A DNA stretch of 12,381 bases from Rudaea sp. (lineage in GTDB: Bacteria > Pseudomonadota > Gammaproteobacteria > Xanthomonadales > Rhodanobacteraceae). The stretch's first letter is position 1. The number at the start of each line of letters is the position of its first letter. The translations under genes and the position numbers were made by a program. Positions 6,128 to 12,381 of the stretch are shown here, one piece after another. Location: positions 1 to 12,381 of the forward strand of contig JAICYA010000018.1 of assembly GCA_025934455.1 (NCBI GenBank), given 5' to 3'. Below the pieces are notes generated by a model, which was not told the DNA's origin, did no database searches, and worked only from the letters and a program-made list of their open reading frames with translations.

Positions 6128-7150
6128 ATGGGTGCTGAACCTTCCGTCGCCGTACTCGGCGCCGGCTCGTGGGGCACGGCGCTGGCCGCCGTGCTCGCGC
6201 GCAATGGCGTGCCGACCACGTTGTGCGGCCGCGACGTGCAGGCGATGGCGCGCATGGCCGACACGCGCCGCAACACGCGCTACCTTCCCGACCTTGAATT
6301 GCCCGCGGCGCTGACCCTGAGCGCCGATCTGGCCGCTGCCGTTCGCAGCGCGAATGTCGTGCTGATTGTCACGCCGAGCCACGCCTTTGCCGGACTGCTC
6401 GAAGCGATCGCGCCGCACTTCCTGGCCGGCGCTGGCCTCGTTTGGGCGACCAAGGGTTTCGATCCGACATCGGGGCGCTTCCTGCACGAGATCGCCGCCG
6501 AACGCCTGCCCGCCGCACCGGCCGCGATCGTCACCGGACCCTCGTTCGCACGCGAAGTCGCGCAAGGACTGCCGACCGCGGTGACCGTGCATTCGGCCGA
6601 CGCCGACTTCGCGCAGCGCATTGCGGACTTGCTGCACAGCCCGCGTTTTCGCGCCTACACTGGCTCCGACATGATCGGCGCCGAACTCGGCGGCGCGATG
6701 AAAAACGTGCTCGCGGTGGCGACCGGCGTCGCCGACGGCATGAACCTGGGATTGAACGCACGCGCGGGCCTGATCACACGCGGCCTCAACGAAATGCTGC
6801 GCCTGGGCGCCGCGCTCGGCGCGCGCGCGGAAACCCTGATGGGGCTTGCCGGACTCGGCGACCTCGTCCTTACCTGCACCGGCGACCTGTCGCGCAACCG
6901 GCGTCTCGGCCTTGCGCTGGGCCGCGGCGTCGGCCTCAAGCAGGCCGTCGCAGAAATCGGCCAAGTCGTCGAAAGCGTGGAAACCGCCGATACGATCCTG
7001 CGCCTGGCACAGGCGCACGCGCTCGACTTGCCCATCGCCTCTGGCGTGCAGCGCGTGCTGCGCGAGGAAATCACGCCGGCGGAAGGCCTGCGCGAGTTGC
7101 TCGCACGCGAACAGAAACCGGAATACACCCAGCAATTCTTGAAAAACTGA
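6128..7150 (+). CDS. gpsA: NAD(P)-dependent glycerol-3-phosphate dehydrogenase
   Basis: GpsA reduces dihydroxyacetone phosphate to sn-glycerol-3-phosphate, the backbone for phospholipid synthesis, in the cytoplasm. The 340 residues match the E. coli length (339). The Rossmann glycine loop is [10 protein letters not shown] (11-20). Further family motifs are VTPSHAF (81-87), VWATKGF (105-111), [15 protein letters not shown] (137-151), the catalytic lysine in GGAMKNV (Lys192), [10 protein letters not shown] (210-219) and [21 protein letters not shown] (239-259). The ATG at 6128 puts the glycine loop at the normal place; an earlier in-frame TTG at 6083 would make the terminator hairpin part of the coding sequence and is rejected. 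There is no Shine-Dalgarno site: the start is 4 bases after the terminator T-run. The stop is 1 base from the stop of the converging glycosyltransferase gene. Confidence 0.96.
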   Translation: MGAEPSVAVLGAGSWGTALAAVLARNGVPTTLCGRDVQAMARMADTRRNTRYLPDLELPAALTLSADLAAAVRSANVVLIVTPSHAFAGLLEAIAPHFLAGAGLVWATKGFDPTSGRFLHEIAAERLPAAPAAIVTGPSFAREVAQGLPTAVTVHSADADFAQRIADLLHSPRFRAYTGSDMIGAELGGAMKNVLAVATGVADGMNLGLNARAGLITRGLNEMLRLGAALGARAETLMGLAGLGDLVLTCTGDLSRNRRLGLALGRGVGLKQAVAEIGQVVESVETADTILRLAQAHALDLPIASGVQRVLREEITPAEGLRELLAREQKPEYTQQFLKN

Positions 7151-7151
7151 T

Positions 7152-7907
7152 TCAGACTTCGCTGGCAATCACCGGCGACCGGGTGCACGACCGCCACAGC
7201 GACGGCAGCATCATGCCGCCGCGAATCAGGCGCCAAGAGATCATGCCGGTGATCTTGCTGACGTCGCGAAACGGCTTGAAGTGGCTGGCACGCCGGTCGT
7301 CGGCGTAACGCGCCATGATCGGCACCGACACGGTGTGCATGCCGTGCCGCGCCGCCTCGATCAGGATTTCGCTCTCGAACACGAAACCGCCATGCGGCAG
7401 GCGCAACGCCAGTTCCACCGCCGCGCGCGGGTAAAAGCGTTGGCCGCTCTGCGAATCGACCACCGGCGCGCCGCAGGCCCAGGACACCCAGAAATCCGCC
7501 TGCCGGTTGCCGAAGCGGTTCTTGCCCGGCGTCGCATCGCGGCCCTGCAGGCGCGCGCCGATGACGATGCGGCCCGGATATTTTTCCGCCGCGGCAAGCA
7601 GGCGCGGCAGGTCGGCGGCGGCATGCTGGCCGTCGCCATCCATCGTCAGCACGCCGGCCGCGCCGAGTTCCAGCGCGCGGCGGAAACCGTCCAGCAACGC
7701 GCTGGCCTTGCCCTGCGGCGCATCGTGGCGGATGCATTCGACCGGCAGGTCCGCGATCGCCGCGCCGGTGCCGTCGCTGGAGCCGTCGTCCACAATGATC
7801 ACTTTTCCACAGTGCGCCAGCGCGTCCTGCGCAACCGCGCGGATCGCACGTTCCTCGTTCAGCGCCGGAATCACCACCACGGCGCAGCGGTCTTTCAGTT
7901 CGGTCAA
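7152..7907 (-). CDS. Family 2 glycosyltransferase (GT-A fold), soluble
   Basis: A 251-residue protein with the dolichyl-phosphate-mannose-synthase-like GT2 pattern: VVIPALNEE (11-19), VIIVDDGSSDGT (36-47) for nucleotide binding, and the metal-binding DXD in MDGDGQH (89-95; Asp90 and Asp92). GGFVFESEIL further on is typical of the acceptor side. No C-terminal membrane helices are seen, unlike many lipid-linked GT2 enzymes, so it is cytoplasmic or peripheral. The donor and acceptor cannot be told from sequence. The start is a TTG at 7907 that overlaps the preceding gene's stop as TTGA; in-frame GTG codons at about residues 10-12 are possible but would delete the first strand. Being last in the ketosynthase operon, it may decorate the product of those enzymes, as glycosyltransferases do in aryl-polyene clusters; this is inference. 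Confidence 0.85.
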   Translation of the reverse strand: MTELKDRCAVVVIPALNEERAIRAVAQDALAHCGKVIIVDDGSSDGTGAAIADLPVECIRHDAPQGKASALLDGFRRALELGAAGVLTMDGDGQHAAADLPRLLAAAEKYPGRIVIGARLQGRDATPGKNRFGNRQADFWVSWACGAPVVDSQSGQRFYPRAAVELALRLPHGGFVFESEILIEAARHGMHTVSVPIMARYADDRRASHFKPFRDVSKITGMISWRLIRGGMMLPSLWRSCTRSPVIASEV

Positions 7908-8697
7908 AACGAAATCTCCAGGTTCAGATGCAGCGACGGCGCCGCGGCGATGCGCAACGAGACGGGTTCGCGCCGCGCCAACGCTACCAACAACGGCAGG
8001 CTCGCCGCGGCAGGATTGCCCGTGTGGCTAGCGTGCAGGAGCGATGGCAGCGGCGCAAGCGTGGCCGCTCCGGCGCCGACTTGCAGCCGCGCGCGGGCAA
8101 CGGCGCGCGGCGACCACGGCGCGAGCACGAATGCCGACGCGAACACGCTGCGGCTGGCGATCGTGTCGCGCAGCGGTCCGCAGGCCGCGACGTCGTAGGC
8201 GGCCAGCAAAACCGGTTCGGATTCGCCGCAGACGCGCACTGCCGCTTCCAGAAGACCCGCACCAAAACTCGACGCGCCGGCGCTCACCGCCGTGGACGCG
8301 CGCGTGCAACCGCTGGCGATCGCCCAGTAACCGGCCGGCGCGTTATGCACGGAATTGTGGAATTTCGTCGGCGACACCTCGCCCGGTGCTCGCGCCAGCG
8401 TCGCGCACAGGTAATCGTTGATCGCAAGATCGCCATAGGCCGAAGCGAAAACGTGTGGCAGTTCACGTGCTTCGCGATGCGCCATCGTGCAGGCCTGCTG
8501 CGCGGCCTCGACGGCGATCAGTACCGATTCCGGCGCACGCCGGCGTTCGCCCGGTGCGAGCACTGTTGCGGCGGGCCGCGCCGGGGGCGCGGCGAGGCTG
8601 GATGCGTTTTCCACAAACATACTTTGCGCGGCCAGCCAGTCCGGCAACTCCGGCGCCCACACGCCGATGCCTTCGATACCGATGTCCAGCACGACGC

Positions 8698-8701
<4 letters not shown>
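7904..8701 (-). CDS. Beta-ketoacyl synthase-like protein, Ketoacyl-synt_2 type (chain-length-factor candidate)
   Basis: A 265-residue, N-terminal-like half of a ketosynthase. It carries the signature stretch SPTKFHNSVHNAPAGYWAIASG (near residues 109-130) that marks the family usually annotated as 'beta-ketoacyl synthase, N-terminal' (Pfam Ketoacyl-synt_2), known from aryl-polyene and xanthomonadin gene clusters as a chain-length-factor-like partner of an active ketosynthase. The second half of a full ketosynthase, with the His-containing HGT and GH motifs, is absent, so independent condensation activity is unlikely. Its start (ATG 8701) overlaps the upstream ketosynthase stop as ATGA, and its stop overlaps the glycosyltransferase start, so the three are translationally coupled, as expected of subunits made together. 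The frame is open upstream to 8782, but that part only shadows the ketosynthase. Confidence 0.8.
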
Positions 8702-10943
<2,242 letters not shown>

Positions 10944-10979
10944 TCGGGTTTGCCGGGCACCGCGCGGCGCGCATTGCGC

Positions 10980-10985
10980 TATGAT
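10980..10985 (+). promoter_or_regulatory. Possible -10 element of the sigma factor gene
   Basis: TATGAT (5 of 6 consensus) in the 66-base gap after hemF, followed by a GC-rich CGGCGCG stretch. No -35 at normal spacing was found. The predicted start is about 18 bases before the ATG at 11010, with GGGGA (11001-11004 region) as a possible ribosome binding site. Confidence 0.35.
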
Positions 10986-11009
10986 CGGCGCGCAGTGTTT
11001 GGGGACACC

Positions 11010-11624
11010 ATGAATCAGCCGCTGGAACCTCACGGCCAGCCTGCAGCAAACAGCACGGCGACGCACGCGGCCGACGATCACGACCTGACGCAACTGATCG
11101 TCGCCTGGCGCGGCGGCGACGCGACCGCGCGCGCGGCGCTGGTCGAACGCGTTTATGCGAACGTGCGCGCGATCGCCGCGCAGTCCCTGCGGCAGGCGCC
11201 CGGCGCCACGTTCAGCACCACCGAAGTCGCGCACGAAGCGCTGCTGCGGCTGCTCGGCTCGGACGCGGACTGGCAGGACCGCCGCCATTTCTTCCATGTC
11301 GCCGCACAGGCGACGCGGCAGGTGCTGGTCGATGCGGCGCGTCGGCGCCTGGCTGGCAAGCGCGGCGGTGGTGCCGAGCATGTCGAACTGGAGGCGGCGC
11401 TGGGCGTGCCCGATCCGCAAACCGACACCCACCTCGTGCAACTCGACGATGCGCTGCGCGAACTGCTGCAGTTCGACGCACGCCGCGCGCAGATCGTCGA
11501 ACTCATCTACTTTGGCGGCTTCAGCCGTGCCGAGGCCGCCGCCAGCCTTGAACTCTCCGAAGCGACCATCGATAACGACCTGCGCCTTGCTCGCGCCTGG
11601 CTGCGCAGCGCATTGGCGGCATGA
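11010..11624 (+). CDS. ECF-type RNA polymerase sigma factor, kinase-associated (ECF43-like)
   Basis: A 204-residue sigma-70-family factor with only regions 2 and 4. Region 2 spans about 25-113, with FSTTEVAHEALLRLL (68-82) and HFFHVAAQATRQVLVDAARRR (93-113) typical of the Sigma70_ECF / TIGR02999-type group. Region 4 spans about 145-200 with a helix-turn-helix at FSRAEAAASLELSEATIDNDL (171-191). This group is known to sit beside Ser/Thr protein kinases and to lack a classical anti-sigma gene; a kinase gene indeed follows after 3 bases. In Xanthomonas the related EcfK is activated by the kinase PknS, so phosphorylation control is a reasonable guess here. A longer in-frame start at 10950 exists, but the ATG at 11010 has the better upstream site. 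The regulated genes are unknown. Confidence 0.88.
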   Translation: MNQPLEPHGQPAANSTATHAADDHDLTQLIVAWRGGDATARAALVERVYANVRAIAAQSLRQAPGATFSTTEVAHEALLRLLGSDADWQDRRHFFHVAAQATRQVLVDAARRRLAGKRGGGAEHVELEAALGVPDPQTDTHLVQLDDALRELLQFDARRAQIVELIYFGGFSRAEAAASLELSEATIDNDLRLARAWLRSALAA

Positions 11625-11627
11625 CCC

Positions 11628-12381
11628 ATGACGTCGCTGGCTTCGCTCGCACCACATTTCGAGCGCCTGCTGGCCTTGCCCGACAGCGAGCGCGGGCAGG
11701 CGCTGGCCGCGCTCGCGCTGGATGCGGACGCGCGCGCGCGCCTGGCGCGCATGCTCGACGCCGACGCCGAGGACGATGATGTCCTGCCGCAGGTGATTGC
11801 CGGCAGCGCCGCCGCGACGCCGGCAACGCGTGCCGGGCGGCTCGGTCCGTACCGCCTGCTGCGCGAACTCGGCGCCGGCGGCATGGGCACGGTTTTCCTC
11901 GCCGAGCGCGCGGATGGCCAGTTCACCCGCCAGGTCGCGATCAAGCTGCTGCGCGGGTTTCCGACGCAGGAGTCCTCGCGCCGACTGCGCCAGGAGCGCC
12001 AGATCCTGGCGGGCCTGGATCATCCCAACATCGCGCACCTGCTCGACGGCGGCGAAACCGACGACGGCCAGCCCTGGCTCGCGATCGAATACGTCGATGG
12101 CCTGCCCCTGCTGCATTACGTCGCGCAGCAGGCGCCGGACCTGCGCACCCGGCTGGCGCTGTTCGACGCCATGCTCGACGCGGTCGCGCACGCGCACAGC
12201 CACCTGATCGTGCATCGCGACATCAAGCCGGGCAACGTGCTGGTGACGCGCGACGGCACGGTGAAACTGCTCGACTTCGGCATCGCGCGCCTGATCGAAG
12301 CCGGCGAGGAAAGCGCACGACGCGACACCTCCACGCGCGTTTACAGCCGGGGCTACGCCAGTCCCGAACAGCAGGACGGCC
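11628..12381 (+). CDS. Serine/threonine protein kinase (partial, C-terminus beyond right edge)
   Basis: The first 251 residues are visible. After a 70-residue N-terminal segment (with HFERLLALPDSER and a helical ARLARMLDADAED, as seen in kinases of sigma/kinase pairs) comes a Hanks-type kinase domain: glycine loop GAGGMG (82-87), the ATP lysine in VAIK (Lys106), hinge IEYVDGLPL (153-161), catalytic HRDIKPGN (196-203, Asp198), DFG (217-219) and YASPEQ (243-248). All catalytic residues are present, so it should be active. The segment between DFG and YASPEQ contains RRDTSTRVYS, with possible activation-loop phosphosites. The part past the kinase domain, often TPR repeats and sometimes a membrane helix in this family, is not in the window. 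It begins 3 bases after the sigma factor stop, so both are surely co-transcribed; the kinase may phosphorylate that sigma factor. Confidence 0.93.
   Translation, partial: MTSLASLAPHFERLLALPDSERGQALAALALDADARARLARMLDADAEDDDVLPQVIAGSAAATPATRAGRLGPYRLLRELGAGGMGTVFLAERADGQFTRQVAIKLLRGFPTQESSRRLRQERQILAGLDHPNIAHLLDGGETDDGQPWLAIEYVDGLPLLHYVAQQAPDLRTRLALFDAMLDAVAHAHSHLIVHRDIKPGNVLVTRDGTVKLLDFGIARLIEAGEESARRDTSTRVYSRGYASPEQQDG

Overview
The window reads as ordinary chromosome of a high-GC gammaproteobacterium, most likely Lysobacterales (Xanthomonadales), possibly Rhodanobacteraceae. The signs are a yibN-like/secB/gpsA neighbourhood, hemD-hemX-hemY together, an aerobic hemF, and an ECF sigma factor paired with a Ser/Thr kinase. 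The family-level assignment is inference. No rRNA, tRNA, CRISPR array or insertion sequence was seen. Genes are packed tightly, often with 4-base stop/start overlaps, and no gene-free stretch exceeds about 70 bases.

Left part (minus strand, 1-4026): hemD, hemX and hemY form a tetrapyrrole operon that starts at hemD without hemC. It is followed by the 5' part of a secreted beta-propeller protein of the selenium-binding-protein type, which runs off the left edge and has visibly lower GC than its neighbours.

Middle (plus strand, 4082-7150): a YiiD_C-type thioesterase, a small lipoprotein, a membrane-anchored rhodanese (YibN-like), the export chaperone SecB and glycerol-3-phosphate dehydrogenase GpsA. 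In E. coli grxC lies between yibN and secB; it is absent here. Four successive genes carry a similar -10/discriminator element ending in CCGCG. A good intrinsic terminator follows secB and ends only a few bases before the gpsA start.

Right-middle (minus strand, 9897-7152): a translationally coupled three-gene operon of ketosynthase, ketosynthase-like/chain-length-factor protein and family-2 glycosyltransferase. It resembles a fragment of an aryl-polyene or xanthomonadin-type pathway without the other usual genes. It diverges from hemF; the two starts share a compact region with back-to-back extended -10 elements and an inverted repeat.

Right end (plus strand, 10011-12381): hemF (with a roughly 10-residue insertion relative to E. 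coli), then an ECF sigma factor and a Ser/Thr protein kinase cut by the right edge. This pair is probably a signalling unit. The most interesting leads are the orphan ketosynthase operon with its divergent promoter, the sigma/kinase pair, and the terminator that abuts gpsA.
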